Shown: positions 16,897 to 24,850, counted from the stretch's first letter. The stretch is 64,000 nucleotides of DNA from CAYTGR01 sp964437445 (GCA_964437445.1 CAYTGR010000006.1:1-64000); one strand, 5' to 3'. The notes: generated by a model from the letters alone, not told the origin. Made by a program: numbers and translations.

Positions 16897-18879
16897 TCAC
16901 GCCAGCGCCTCCCATTGTTCCATGAGCGACTCCAGCCGGGCCTGAGTTTGCTGGTACTCCTGGTTCAGCGTGTGAAGTCGTTCCCACGCCCGTTCAGCGG
17001 TCGCGGTGAGCAGTGCCTCATTCAACTGTTGCAACGAAAGCTCCAGTTCGCCGATCCGCGCCTCGGCCTCGGCCAGCGCCAGCGCCTGCCCCCGGTCGGG
17101 GCGCGGCCGGGCGCGGACCACCGGTGCCGGTCGCGGGCGTTCCTGCCGCGCCTCCTGCTCCTGGGCGCGAGCTGCCAGATAGGCCGCGTAGCCCCCCGCG
17201 TAGACCCGCAGCCGGCCGTCGCGCAGTTCCCAAATCTCTGTTGCCAGCGCGCTGACCAGGTAGCGGTCGTGCGAGACCAGTAGCACCGTGCCGGGAAAGT
17301 GGCGCAGCGCCTCTTCCAACGCTTCCTGCGCCGGGATGTCCAGATGGTTGGTCGGCTCGTCCAACAACAGGAAATTAGCCCGCTGTAACGCCAGCACCGC
17401 GAGTGCAAACCGGCCCCGTTCGCCACCGCTCAACGCCTCCATCGGCTTGAACACATCATCACCCCGGAAAAGATAACGCGCCAGGTGGTCACGCGCCTCA
17501 GCCGCAGGTATATCGTACCAGGCCTGGAATTCCTCCAGCACCGAGTGCGTCGGGTCAAGCATGGTGTAGACCTGTGAGAAGTAGCTGAGCGTCAGGTTCG
17601 CGCCCAACACCAGTTCCCCGCCCACCGGCTCCAGCTCGCCCATCAACGTCTTGAGGAAGGTGGATTTGCCCGCCCCGTTAGCGCCGATAAGCACCGCGCG
17701 CGCCCCGCGCTTCAGAAGCAGGTCATCGGCGGTGAAAAGCGGCGTGCCCGGATAACCGATCCGCAGCCCGTAGGTGCGGAGCACCAGGTCGCCCCCCCGC
17801 TGCTGGATGCCCAGCCGCATCTTGATCTGGTGTTGCCGGGGGGAAGGCGCGCGCAGCCCTTTGATCCGCCGCTCCACCTCTGCCAGGCCCCACTTGTCAC
17901 CGGAGATACTCACCTGCGCGGTGACGTCGCTCCATTGCAGGCTCATCATCCCGGCCCCGCCGGCCTCCACGGCCTTGACGCAACGGACCAGCCGCCGCAG
18001 AATCCCCTCCGCCCGGTCGTGGGAGCTGGCGCGGATATAGTTGCGCTTGACGTAATCCAGGTCCTTGAGAAAGCGCGCCCGCACCGTCTCAAACTCCTCC
18101 TCGCGGTAGGCCCAACGGAGCTCACGCTGCTGGACATAAGTGGTATAGTTGCCGCGATAGAGCTCCAGCCCGACGCGCGAGAGTTCCCAGATGACGGTCA
18201 CCACCCGATCCAGGAAATAACGGTCGTGGCTGACAATAAGCAGCGCGCCGCCCCAGCGGGTCAGCGTCTCCTCCAGCCACTCCACCGCCTCCACGTCCAG
18301 GTGATTGGTCGGCTCATCCAGCACCAGGAGATCGGGCTTTTCCAACAACAGGCGGCCCAGCAAGACGCGCGTCTGCTGCCCGCCGCTACAGTGCGCCAGC
18401 AGGAGATCGTGTTGATCCGGCGGGAAACCCAGCCCGGTGAGCGTCTGGCGGATGCGGAGCTCGTACTCGTAACCGCCGGCTTGCTCAAAGGCCTCCTGCG
18501 CCGCGCCGTAGCGTTCCAGCAGCTCCTCAGTGACCTCTCCCTGCGCCAGTTCTTCTTCCAGCGCATGGAGGGCCGCTTCCTGCGCGCGCAGGTCGGCGAA
18601 GACGGTGAGCAGTTCCTCGTAGACGGTCCGCTCCAACGTCTGGAAAGCGGCAGCCGCCTCTTGCTGCAAATAGCCGATGCGGGTCCCTTTGGCGATCTGC
18701 ACCGCCCCGGCGCTGGGGGGCTCCTGCCCTACCAGCAGGCGCAGCAACGTCGTCTTGCCGATGCCGTTAGGCCCCACCAGGCCGATTTTCGCGCCGTGCG
18801 GAATCTCGCCGGTCAGCCCGACGAAGAGATCAAAGTCCCCAAACGACAGTCCCAAATTGTTGAAAGAAAGTACAGCCAT
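16897..18879 (-). CDS. ABC-F family ATPase
   Basis: 660 aa with two ABC domains and no membrane segments. Domain 1 has Walker A GPNGIGKTT and the signature CSGGQQTRVLLGRLLL. Domain 2 has GANGAGKST and LSGGERGRFALAVLAL. Both carry LLDEPTNHLD-type Walker B motifs. The inter-domain linker (~residues 240-320) is charged, and a C-terminal coiled-coil tail (after ~560; QEQEARQERPRPAP, ELELSLQQLNEAL) follows. ABC-F proteins act on the ribosome as translation factors or protect it from antibiotics; which of these applies cannot be read directly. Start ATG 18879 has GGAGG five bases upstream. A long structured leader precedes it. Confidence 0.88.
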   Translation of the reverse strand: MAVLSFNNLGLSFGDFDLFVGLTGEIPHGAKIGLVGPNGIGKTTLLRLLVGQEPPSAGAVQIAKGTRIGYLQQEAAAAFQTLERTVYEELLTVFADLRAQEAALHALEEELAQGEVTEELLERYGAAQEAFEQAGGYEYELRIRQTLTGLGFPPDQHDLLLAHCSGGQQTRVLLGRLLLEKPDLLVLDEPTNHLDVEAVEWLEETLTRWGGALLIVSHDRYFLDRVVTVIWELSRVGLELYRGNYTTYVQQRELRWAYREEEFETVRARFLKDLDYVKRNYIRASSHDRAEGILRRLVRCVKAVEAGGAGMMSLQWSDVTAQVSISGDKWGLAEVERRIKGLRAPSPRQHQIKMRLGIQQRGGDLVLRTYGLRIGYPGTPLFTADDLLLKRGARAVLIGANGAGKSTFLKTLMGELEPVGGELVLGANLTLSYFSQVYTMLDPTHSVLEEFQAWYDIPAAEARDHLARYLFRGDDVFKPMEALSGGERGRFALAVLALQRANFLLLDEPTNHLDIPAQEALEEALRHFPGTVLLVSHDRYLVSALATEIWELRDGRLRVYAGGYAAYLAARAQEQEARQERPRPAPVVRARPRPDRGQALALAEAEARIGELELSLQQLNEALLTATAERAWERLHTLNQEYQQTQARLESLMEQWEALA

Positions 18880-18912
18880 TCCATCCTCCGCAAAAATACC
18901 CTGCTCCAACCC

Positions 18913-18940
18913 AACAAAAAGCCGTGGGATGCGCCACGGC
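18913..18940 (-). terminator. ABC-F leader: second terminator hairpin
   Basis: On the minus strand, GCCGTGG (stem) - CGCATC - CCACGGC is followed at once by TTTTTGTT. It ends about 35 nt before the ABC-F start codon, too close for another full promoter downstream of it. Confidence 0.6.
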
Positions 18941-18944
18941 CTGG

Positions 18945-18981
18945 AAAACAAAAGAGCGTGGGCGGTGTGCGCCCACGCTCT
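18945..18981 (-). terminator. ABC-F leader: first terminator hairpin
   Basis: On the minus strand, AGAGCGTGGGCG pairs with CGCCCACGCTCT (12 bp, five-base loop) and is followed by TTTGTTTTCC. It lies between the leader ORF and the second hairpin. Confidence 0.7.
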
Positions 18982-19013
18982 AACTTAACATAATATGACC
19001 GGTAACAGGCGCA

Positions 19014-19079
19014 CTACGACAAGGAATCCCCCGCAACACCATTGCCGATGCAAAGTGGAAGCCCTGTCTGGTACGCCAT
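19014..19079 (-). CDS. Candidate 21-residue leader peptide of the ABC-F gene
   Basis: An ATG-started frame of 21 codons plus TAG in the transcribed leader, beginning MAYQTGLPLCIGN. It starts about 45 nt after the predicted transcription start and ends 33 nt before the first terminator hairpin. A weak purine-rich site (AGAGAG) precedes the ATG. Leader ORFs of this size are a known feature of ribosome-attenuated resistance genes. There is no homology evidence, so it is tentative. Confidence 0.35.
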   Translation of the reverse strand: MAYQTGLPLCIGNGVAGDSLS

Positions 19080-19129
19080 CACGCTATCTCTCTTGATTAT
19101 CCTGCAAGTTTACTTTAGCCAACACAGCC

Positions 19130-19157
19130 ATTATACCCATGATAGCCAAAAGGTCAA
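19130..19157 (-). promoter_or_regulatory. Promoter of the ABC-F leader transcript
   Basis: Minus-strand -35 TTGACC (19152-19157) and a perfect -10 TATAAT (19130-19135) are 16 bp apart. The start site near 19123 gives an untranslated leader of about 244 nt. The 359-bp gap between the ABC-F and permease genes is filled by this promoter, the leader ORF and the two hairpins. Confidence 0.78.
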
Positions 19158-19184
19158 ATTGGGGGAAAGAATACTTTCTTTATT

Positions 19185-19207
19185 CTTTTCCCGCAGCGCG
19201 GGAAGAG
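19185..19207. terminator. Hairpin after the ABC-2 exporter operon
   Basis: Ten-base-pair stem (one G-T pair) with core CCCGC-AGC-GCGGG. It lies 32 bp after the last exporter gene and before the ABC-F promoter. No U-tract follows on the minus strand, so termination there is only suggested by position. Confidence 0.35.
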
Positions 19208-19238
19208 AAGCCTTTTTAGGCCCACTGCAATAGCCCTG

Positions 19239-20039
19239 TCAACTGGAGGCGCTGGCGTAGCGCCGCAGGCCGGTGCGGAAGAGCACCGTGGCACCGAGCA
19301 GGAAGAGCAGCGCCAGCCCTAAACTGCCCAGCAACGCCGCCGGCGTCAACGCGCCAGCCAACGCCTGCGCCGGCACGGTAGTCATCACGCCCACCGGCAC
19401 CACCCAGGTCAACACCAAGCGCAGCCAGTCCGGGTAAAGCCCCACCGGGTAGCGCCCCAGTTGGAAGAGGCTGTGGAAAATCCAGGTAAAAAGAAAGCCT
19501 GGGCTCCAGAAGACCAGGCCGGTCAAGGCCAACAGAATGGCGTAGAGCAGCGTGAAGCCGGCCGCCAGGGTAAGCACAAAGGTCAACCCGTTGACCAGGG
19601 TCAAGGTGTGGCCCAACCGAACCAGCGCCACGCCCAGCACCCCCACCCCCAGTCCCAGGTCCAGCAGCGCAAGCGGCTGCCAGAAGCGGAAACTCGCCAG
19701 AAATTGCACATCCACCGGCCGCACCAACGTGAAATCCAACCGCCCGGTCCAGACCTCACCGTCCATCCCGGCCAGCGCCTCCAGGCTCGGCCCGATGCAG
19801 AGCGCGCGGAGCGCATCCAGCGTCAGGTAGACGCCGAGCAGCGCCAGGGTCGCGGGCCACGTCCAGCCGTTGAGCGTCTCCACCTGGCTGAAGAGCACTC
19901 CCAGGCCCAGCACCCCGGTCCCCAAATTGAGCAGCGCGTTCAGCAAACTGATCCAGAAATTGGCACGGTAGGCCAGACTGTTTTGCAGGCTGACGCCGAT
20001 AAAAGCGCGCAATAGTTTCACATAATGCATGAGCTTCAC
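19239..20039 (-). CDS. ABC-2 type exporter permease (COG3694-like)
   Basis: 266 aa with about six transmembrane helices (e.g. LALLGVYLTLDALRALCIG, LVNGLTFVLTLAAGFTLLYAILLALTGLVFW). The segment GMDGEVWTGRLDFTLVRPVDVQF is typical of this permease family, which pairs with COG4587 and COG4586 partners in exporters of the 'viologen exporter' type. It starts at GTG 20039, whose GTGA overlaps the TGA stop of the preceding permease, so the two are translationally coupled. Substrate unknown. Confidence 0.85.
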   Translation of the reverse strand: MKLMHYVKLLRAFIGVSLQNSLAYRANFWISLLNALLNLGTGVLGLGVLFSQVETLNGWTWPATLALLGVYLTLDALRALCIGPSLEALAGMDGEVWTGRLDFTLVRPVDVQFLASFRFWQPLALLDLGLGVGVLGVALVRLGHTLTLVNGLTFVLTLAAGFTLLYAILLALTGLVFWSPGFLFTWIFHSLFQLGRYPVGLYPDWLRLVLTWVVPVGVMTTVPAQALAGALTPAALLGSLGLALLFLLGATVLFRTGLRRYASASS

Positions 20040-20827
20040 CCTCCCACGGCCGCGTACCGGCGCACGCCGAAGCGCCAGACGAGGCTAAAGAGCACCACCG
20101 CTACCGCCGTCCATCCCGCCTGGACCGCCAACCCCGCCCAGAGCGCCGGCCCGGCCACCTGTCCCAGCAGCACTTCCACCGGGAAACTGACCATGTACCG
20201 AAACGGAAGTGCCACCGCCACCGCTCGCAACCAGCCGGGCAGCAAGGCCACCGGCGCGACCTGCCCGCCCAGCAAAAAGATCAGCGCATCCTGGAGCGAT
20301 AACAGGGCATCGGCGCGGGTGGCCCAGAAGGCCAGCAACGCCAGCCAGTACCCCCAGAAGAAGCGGAGCGCCCAGGCCAGTCCCAACGCCGGCAGGAAGA
20401 GCAGCGCTCCCTGAAGCGTCACCTGCGCCTCCGGGTGGAGCAGCAACGCCAGCACCGCCGCCACCGGGATCACAAAAAGCAGGTAGACCACTTTGCCGGC
20501 CACCTCACTGGCGAGCGCGTGATAAATGGGCGAGAGCGGCCGCAGCAATTGAGCGTTCAGACCGCCGCTGCGGATCACGTCGCCCACCGTCCAATTGGTC
20601 TGCGAGTAGGTGATCTGGTTGACGACGACCAGCGACAGGTAGTAAGCGACAAACTCGCCCCGCGTCAGCCCGCCTACCGGCGCGCCGCCCGCCGCCGTGG
20701 ACCAGACGAACAGATAAATCAACGGCGGGATCATCCAGCCGAACGCCAGCAGAAAGAAAAAACTGCGATATTGCAGCCACGAAGCCCAGGTGCTTTGGAT
20801 CAAGGCCCAACCGCCACGCAAGTTCAC
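20036..20827 (-). CDS. ABC-2 type exporter permease (COG4587-like)
   Basis: 263 aa with about six transmembrane helices (FFFLLAFGWMIPPLIYLFVW, YLLFVIPVAAVLALLLHP, GWLRAVAVALPFRYMVSFP). The conserved NQITYSQTNWTVGDVIRSG and LLRPLSPIYHALASEVAGK mark the family. The start is GTG 20827 behind AAGGAGG. It forms the membrane half of the exporter together with the overlapping downstream permease. The cognate ATPase lies two genes upstream (21864-22856), separated by a reductase gene and two heptamer arrays. Confidence 0.85.
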   Translation of the reverse strand: MNLRGGWALIQSTWASWLQYRSFFFLLAFGWMIPPLIYLFVWSTAAGGAPVGGLTRGEFVAYYLSLVVVNQITYSQTNWTVGDVIRSGGLNAQLLRPLSPIYHALASEVAGKVVYLLFVIPVAAVLALLLHPEAQVTLQGALLFLPALGLAWALRFFWGYWLALLAFWATRADALLSLQDALIFLLGGQVAPVALLPGWLRAVAVALPFRYMVSFPVEVLLGQVAGPALWAGLAVQAGWTAVAVVLFSLVWRFGVRRYAAVGG

Positions 20828-20863
20828 ACTGCCTCCTTAGCCTCACTTTAACTTTACTTTGAT

Positions 20864-20904
20864 CACAGACCACAGACCACGGACGGCAGACCACCGGACC
20901 AACC
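20864..20904 (+). repeat. Heptamer array, ACAGACC type
   Basis: About five degenerate 7-bp units of the form AGACCAC (AGACCAC, AGACCAC, GGACGGC, AGACCAC, CGGACCA). It sits upstream of the permease gene, only 37 bp from its start, and 60 bp before a YYTCACG array. Confidence 0.7.
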
Positions 20905-20963
20905 GCCGGCGGCCCTGCTCAGCGCCCGGGCGCCGTCATCTGTCGCCCGTGGTCCCGTACCCC

Positions 20964-21080
20964 ATCACATTTCACGCCTCACGTTTCACGCTTCACGCCT
21001 CCCGTTTCACGTTTCACGTTTCACGCTTCACGCTTCCCGCCTCCCGTTTCACGCTTCACGCCTCACGTTTCACGCTCCCC
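20964..21080 (+). repeat. Heptamer array, YYTCACG type, about 16 units
   Basis: Near-continuous 7-bp units TTTCACG, CCTCACG, CTTCACG, CCTCCCG and CTTCCCG. Relative to the reductase gene on the minus strand it is antisense, reading CGTGARR. It supplies that gene's TGA stop at 21070-21072. Confidence 0.9.
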
Positions 21081-21738
21081 TCTCCACCGCATACCGCAGC
21101 CAGACGAAGTGCTCTTCCACAGTCTGCACTCCCAGCAGCCGGAGCCGGATCAAGCCGGCGGCGGAATCCAGATCGGGCGCGACGAAGCACGAACGCGGGG
21201 AGGTGCCGCCGATCAGGCAGGGGCTGAGCAGCACGCTGAGTTCATCCACCAGGCCGGCGCGCAGCAAAGCCCCGTGGAGGGTGCCGCCGGAGTCGGTCCG
21301 CACGACCGCCACGCCGTAACGGGTGTGCACCTCCGCCAAGGCCGCGCGCAAATCCACGTGCTCCTCGCCGGCAATGATCACATCCACGCCCAACCGCCGC
21401 ACGTAGTCCAGGTAAGCCGGCGGCGTGGCGTGCGAGCAGAGGACGGTGCATTCTCCCCACCACTCACTCTGTTGCATCTGCCGCCAGCAGCGGAGCCGGC
21501 CGCGGCTATCCACCACGATGAAGCGCTGCATCCCCGGTGCTTTGACCGGCGGCGGCGTGGCCTCCAGCTCCGGCGTATCGGGCGCGGCATAGGCCTTCAG
21601 CATCGTCTCGCTGCCGGCAAGGATCGCATCCGGCTGCCAGTCGGCAATCAGACGGTAGTAGAGGAATTGGTCGTCCGGCAACCAATCCATCCGGCCGTCC
21701 ACGCTCACTTCGGTATGGATAATGACTTTGGGTAACAT
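21070..21738 (-). CDS. RibD C-terminal-like/dihydrofolate reductase-fold reductase
   Basis: 222 aa. The fold resembles the riboflavin-pathway reductase RibD-C: IIHTEVSVDGRMDW at the N-terminus, DAILAGSETMLKAY, a nucleotide-binding loop TDSGGTLHGALLRAGLVDEL and SPCLIGGTSP. It probably reduces a substrate with NAD(P)H. Whether it acts in riboflavin synthesis or elsewhere is open. ATG 21738 has AGGAGGAG just upstream. Its last codon and stop lie in a heptamer array, so its C-terminus may have been set by the array. It interrupts the exporter operon. Confidence 0.8.
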   Translation of the reverse strand: MLPKVIIHTEVSVDGRMDWLPDDQFLYYRLIADWQPDAILAGSETMLKAYAAPDTPELEATPPPVKAPGMQRFIVVDSRGRLRCWRQMQQSEWWGECTVLCSHATPPAYLDYVRRLGVDVIIAGEEHVDLRAALAEVHTRYGVAVVRTDSGGTLHGALLRAGLVDELSVLLSPCLIGGTSPRSCFVAPDLDSAAGLIRLRLLGVQTVEEHFVWLRYAVERGA

Positions 21739-21773
21739 AGACTCCTCCTGATTCTTAGATTTTGTGACCGATT

Positions 21774-21862
21774 TAGACCACAGACCGCGGACCACAGACC
21801 ACCCAAAAACCACAGACCGCCATGATTATAGCGGCTGTGGTCGGTCGTCGGTCGTCCGCCGG
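21774..21862. repeat. Heptamer arrays, ACAGACC type, in inverted orientation
   Basis: Units AGACCAC/AGACCGC run on the plus strand to about 21819. Inverted units GTCGGTC/GTCGGTC/GTCCGCC follow from 21839. At the centre a hairpin forms: CCACAGACCGC (21810-21820) against GCGGCTGTGG (21831-21840), with one bulged base. It lies between the exporter ATPase and the reductase gene. Confidence 0.7.
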
Positions 21863-21863
21863 C

Positions 21864-22856
21864 CTACACTGCCCCTTCCTGGTAAATTTGATCCATCACC
21901 GCCTCAAGCGGCGGGTCCTCCACGGCGAGGTCCACCACCGGCAGCGTGTTAAGCAGCTGCGCAGTCAGCGCCGGCGTGGCGTCGCGGGCCACCCGCAACG
22001 TCAGCCGCCCGTTTTCCTGCTCCACCAGGTCCACCTGCGGCGGGAGCGCCGGCGCGACCTGCCCGTTGGCGTCACCCAGCGCCAGCCGCACCAGTTTGAA
22101 CGGCGCGAGCCGTTGCGCCAGCCCTTGCAGCTCGCCGTCGTAGAGCAGCTGCCCGTGATGGATCAAGATAACGCGCGGGCAGAGCGCCGTCACATCGGCC
22201 ATGTAGTGGCTGGTGAGAATAACCGTCACGCCGCGCCGCCGGTTGTACTCCGCCAGAAAGCGCCGCAACCGCCCCTGCACCGACACATCCAGCCCCAGGG
22301 TCGGCTCGTCCAAAAAGAGCACCCGCGGCCGGTGCAACAGCCCGGCCACCAGTTCACATTTCATCCGCTCGCCCAACGAGAAGTTGCGCACCGGCTTGCT
22401 CAGCAGCGCTTCCAGCTCCAACAACGCGATCAACTCATCTAACGTGGCCCGCAGTTCGGCCGGCGGCACGTGGTAGATCTGGCCGAGCACCCGGAAGCTA
22501 TCCAACGGCGGGATGTCCCAGTTGAGCTGGCTTTTGTTGCCCAACACCATGCTGATCTGCCGCAGATAAGCCGGGCAGCGCTCCCACGGCCGGAAGCCCA
22601 ACACCCGCGCTTCCCCGGCGGTCGGGTAGAGCAACCCGGCCAGCATTTTGAGCGTCGTGGTCTTGCCGGCCCCGTTCGGCCCGATGAAGCCGACCACCTC
22701 CCCGGCGGCGACGGTAAAGGTGATGTCGCGCACAGCAGCCACGTCACGGTAAGCACGCCGCCACAGGCTTTGGAGCGCCGCGCCCAGTCCCGGCTCGCGC
22801 TCCGGCACCCGATAGGTCTTGGTCAAACGCTGAACGACAATTGGGGCTTCGGTCAT
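21864..22856 (-). CDS. ABC exporter ATP-binding protein (COG4586-like)
   Basis: 330 aa. Walker A GPNGAGKTTT, a long N-terminal extension before it, the Q-loop region QISMVLGNKSQLNWDIPP, the signature NFSLGERMKCELVAGLL and Walker B VLFLDEPTLGLD. The NKSQLNWDIP stretch is characteristic of the COG4586 family. A C-terminal beta domain ends LEAVMDQIYQ. It powers the two permeases downstream. The chosen ATG 22856 has an AGAGGG/GGAGG region upstream. A -10-like TACAAT (22891-22896) may mark a weak promoter. Confidence 0.88.
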   Translation of the reverse strand: MTEAPIVVQRLTKTYRVPEREPGLGAALQSLWRRAYRDVAAVRDITFTVAAGEVVGFIGPNGAGKTTTLKMLAGLLYPTAGEARVLGFRPWERCPAYLRQISMVLGNKSQLNWDIPPLDSFRVLGQIYHVPPAELRATLDELIALLELEALLSKPVRNFSLGERMKCELVAGLLHRPRVLFLDEPTLGLDVSVQGRLRRFLAEYNRRRGVTVILTSHYMADVTALCPRVILIHHGQLLYDGELQGLAQRLAPFKLVRLALGDANGQVAPALPPQVDLVEQENGRLTLRVARDATPALTAQLLNTLPVVDLAVEDPPLEAVMDQIYQEGAV

Positions 22857-22926
22857 CCCTCTTTTCCTCCAGGTTCTGATTTTCTCTCTCATTGTACAAC
22901 CCTGGTGTATTAATGGAGGGTTACAG

Positions 22927-22964
22927 AAAAAGCCAGCGGGGGTGAGCAGGTAGCTCACCCCCGC
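22927..22964 (-). terminator. Terminator after the SUMF1-domain gene
   Basis: Perfect 12-bp stem GCGGGGGTGAGC (22936-22947) and GCTCACCCCCGC (22953-22964). On the minus strand it is followed by TGGCTTTTTC. It separates the MerR/SUMF operon from the exporter operon. Confidence 0.85.
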
Positions 22965-23018
22965 AGACAGGTTTTGAATGGCTTTCTTTTAGGAGATGCC
23001 AGGCGCGTGATTTTTCGC

Positions 23019-23939
23019 CTACCGCGATTTTCCGCCCGTTAAACGCGAGCGGATAGCACCGGCCAGACGCCGGGGCAGCGCCGCCAGTTGCCGGGTCTCC
23101 ACATTGAGATCCAGGGACGAGAGGGCGACCCGGAAACCGAAGTAATCCTCCCCCTCCGTAGCGCGCTGCCGCAAGCGCGCCGCCGAGCGACAGAGGCCGG
23201 GCGGATCATGCCAGCAGCCCCCGCGCAAGACATAAACGGCAGCGTCCCTTTGTTTCCAGGCCTGCCCATCCGGTGGAGCGCCGGTATAATCGTCATGCCA
23301 GGCATCGGCACACCACTCCCAGACATTGCCATGCATATCGTAAAGCCCCAAGGCATTGGGAGGGAACGTCCCCACGTCGGTCGTCCCATGCCGGTAAACC
23401 CCTTCCGGCTCAGCGCGATAGAGATGCAATCCCACGTAATTTGCCAGCCCGGTCGTGAGCGTTTCCCCCACATAAAACGGAGTCGTGGTGCCGGCCCGAC
23501 AGGCGTACTCCCACTCCGCCTCGCTCGGGAGACGATAGGCGCGCCCGGTCAGCTCTGCCAGCCGCCGGCAAAAGGCCTGGGCGGCGTGCCATGAGACGCG
23601 ATCCACCGGCCGGTGGGGTCCGCGGCCACGACAAGGCGGCAGCCGCCCCATCACTGCCTGCCATTGCGCCTGCGTGACCGGGTACTGGCCCAACCAGAAC
23701 GCAGGCAGCCTGACACTGTGGAGCGGCCGCTCGTCTTCAAACCCCTGGCCGGGCAAAGACCCCATCAGGAATCCGCCGGCCGGAATCGCCACCAGCTCCA
23801 ACGTCACGCCGGCCGGCAGCGGCTCCGTGACCCGGTAGCCGGTGCAGCGGGTGCGCGCCGTGACCGTCCCGCGCTCGTCAACAGTCACCGTTTCAAACGT
23901 GACTGCCTGCGCAGCCAGCACAGCCTTGTCAGTGGACAT
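23019..23939 (-). CDS. SUMF1/formylglycine-generating enzyme-fold protein
   Basis: 306 aa. The FGE-sulfatase (SUMF1) domain covers ~55-285: ELVAIPAGGFLMGS, YPVTQAQWQAVMG, PVDRVSWHAAQAFC, YRLPSEAEWEYACRAGT, LYDMHGNVWEWCAD, VLRGGCWHDPP and GFRVALS. The two active-site cysteines of true formylglycine-generating enzymes (GGS-Y-x-C-x4-C spacing) are not seen in that arrangement. It is therefore more likely a SUMF1-fold hydroxylase-like or ligand-binding protein than a sulfatase activator. It shares an operon with the MerR regulator 67 bp upstream. Confidence 0.8.
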   Translation of the reverse strand: MSTDKAVLAAQAVTFETVTVDERGTVTARTRCTGYRVTEPLPAGVTLELVAIPAGGFLMGSLPGQGFEDERPLHSVRLPAFWLGQYPVTQAQWQAVMGRLPPCRGRGPHRPVDRVSWHAAQAFCRRLAELTGRAYRLPSEAEWEYACRAGTTTPFYVGETLTTGLANYVGLHLYRAEPEGVYRHGTTDVGTFPPNALGLYDMHGNVWEWCADAWHDDYTGAPPDGQAWKQRDAAVYVLRGGCWHDPPGLCRSAARLRQRATEGEDYFGFRVALSSLDLNVETRQLAALPRRLAGAIRSRLTGGKSR

Positions 23940-24006
23940 GGGCCCATCCCCCAGGCAAAAACAATCCAATCAAGCCGCGGGCAAACCCTGGTATGCAAGT
24001 GGAGGC

Positions 24007-24756
24007 TTAGCCCGGTGGCAGCAACATCCTTTCCAGCAACGCGATGGCCTCTAACACGCGCCGCTCCACGTCCGCCAGCGTGGAGAGCCAGCGGTCGGCG
24101 ATGTAGACGGCATCCTCGTCAGGACGCGGGGTGTCTAACGCGGCGCGGAGGTCCTCAGTCTGACCGGCATCCAGGCGGGTGAGCATCCGTAAAATCGCCA
24201 TGAGGCTATAGCCGGCCCGGCTGAGCGTGCGGATAACGCGCAGGCGGCTGATCTCGGCCGCGCCGTAACGCCGGTAGCCGTTGCGGGGATCGCGCGGCAC
24301 GTGGAGCAACCCGTTGCGCTCCCAGTTGCGGAGCATGTCCACGCTGACACCGAGCAGCTGCGCCACCGCCCCGATGGTCAAGGGACGAGCGGTGGCATCC
24401 GCGGGCACACCCTGCGCCCAGCGTTCCAGCAGACTGGCCGCCGCCTCAGCCTGGGCCCGCTCGGCGCGGACGCGCGCGAGGTACGTGTACGTCCCCTCCA
24501 GCGCACCGCCCAGGTCACCCTGCGCCGCATGAGTGACAATTTCCACGACGATCCCCTTGCCGCCGGGATAAGGCCACTGGAGGAGCGTGCGGGCCAGCAC
24601 CATCTGATCACGGTGGCGCTCCGTGTAGAGCCGGTAGCCACTGGCACTGCGCGGAATCGGCGGCAGGAAGCCCCACGCCTCGTAGAGCCGGACGGTGTTG
24701 GGATGCACCCCGGCCGCTTTAGCCAGGTCAGTCGTGCTTAAAGATTTGCGCGCCAT
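24007..24756 (-). CDS. Double MerR-domain transcriptional regulator
   Basis: 249 aa with two MerR-type winged helices. The first (residues ~6-55) is LSTTDLAKAAGVHPNTVRLYEAWGF followed by SGYRLYTERHRDQM; the second (~128-190) is LTIGAVAQLLGVSVDMLRNWERNG and GYRRYGAAEISRL. Normal MerR proteins carry one such domain and a coiled-coil plus effector domain. Here a short helical segment links two, and a C-terminal helix ends ALLERMLLPPG. No metal-binding cysteines are evident. Its targets may be its own operon or the exporter genes beyond. Confidence 0.85.
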   Translation of the reverse strand: MARKSLSTTDLAKAAGVHPNTVRLYEAWGFLPPIPRSASGYRLYTERHRDQMVLARTLLQWPYPGGKGIVVEIVTHAAQGDLGGALEGTYTYLARVRAERAQAEAAASLLERWAQGVPADATARPLTIGAVAQLLGVSVDMLRNWERNGLLHVPRDPRNGYRRYGAAEISRLRVIRTLSRAGYSLMAILRMLTRLDAGQTEDLRAALDTPRPDEDAVYIADRWLSTLADVERRVLEAIALLERMLLPPG

Positions 24757-24850
24757 CCCGCAGCAGCCTTCCGCCAGGCGTCACAGCCGGATCAGCGGCT
24801 CCAGCCAGTCCACCGGCGCATCCTTCCGTTGCCAACGGGAGAACTTTTAC

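Noticed and set aside
17830..18993. A 387-codon frame opposite the ABC-F gene
   Set aside because: It is an antisense shadow of GC-rich codons, without an RBS or recognisable motifs. The minus strand has both complete ABC domains.
23019..23939. A true formylglycine-generating enzyme
   Set aside because: The paired active-site cysteines are not in the required arrangement, and no sulfatase gene is seen nearby.
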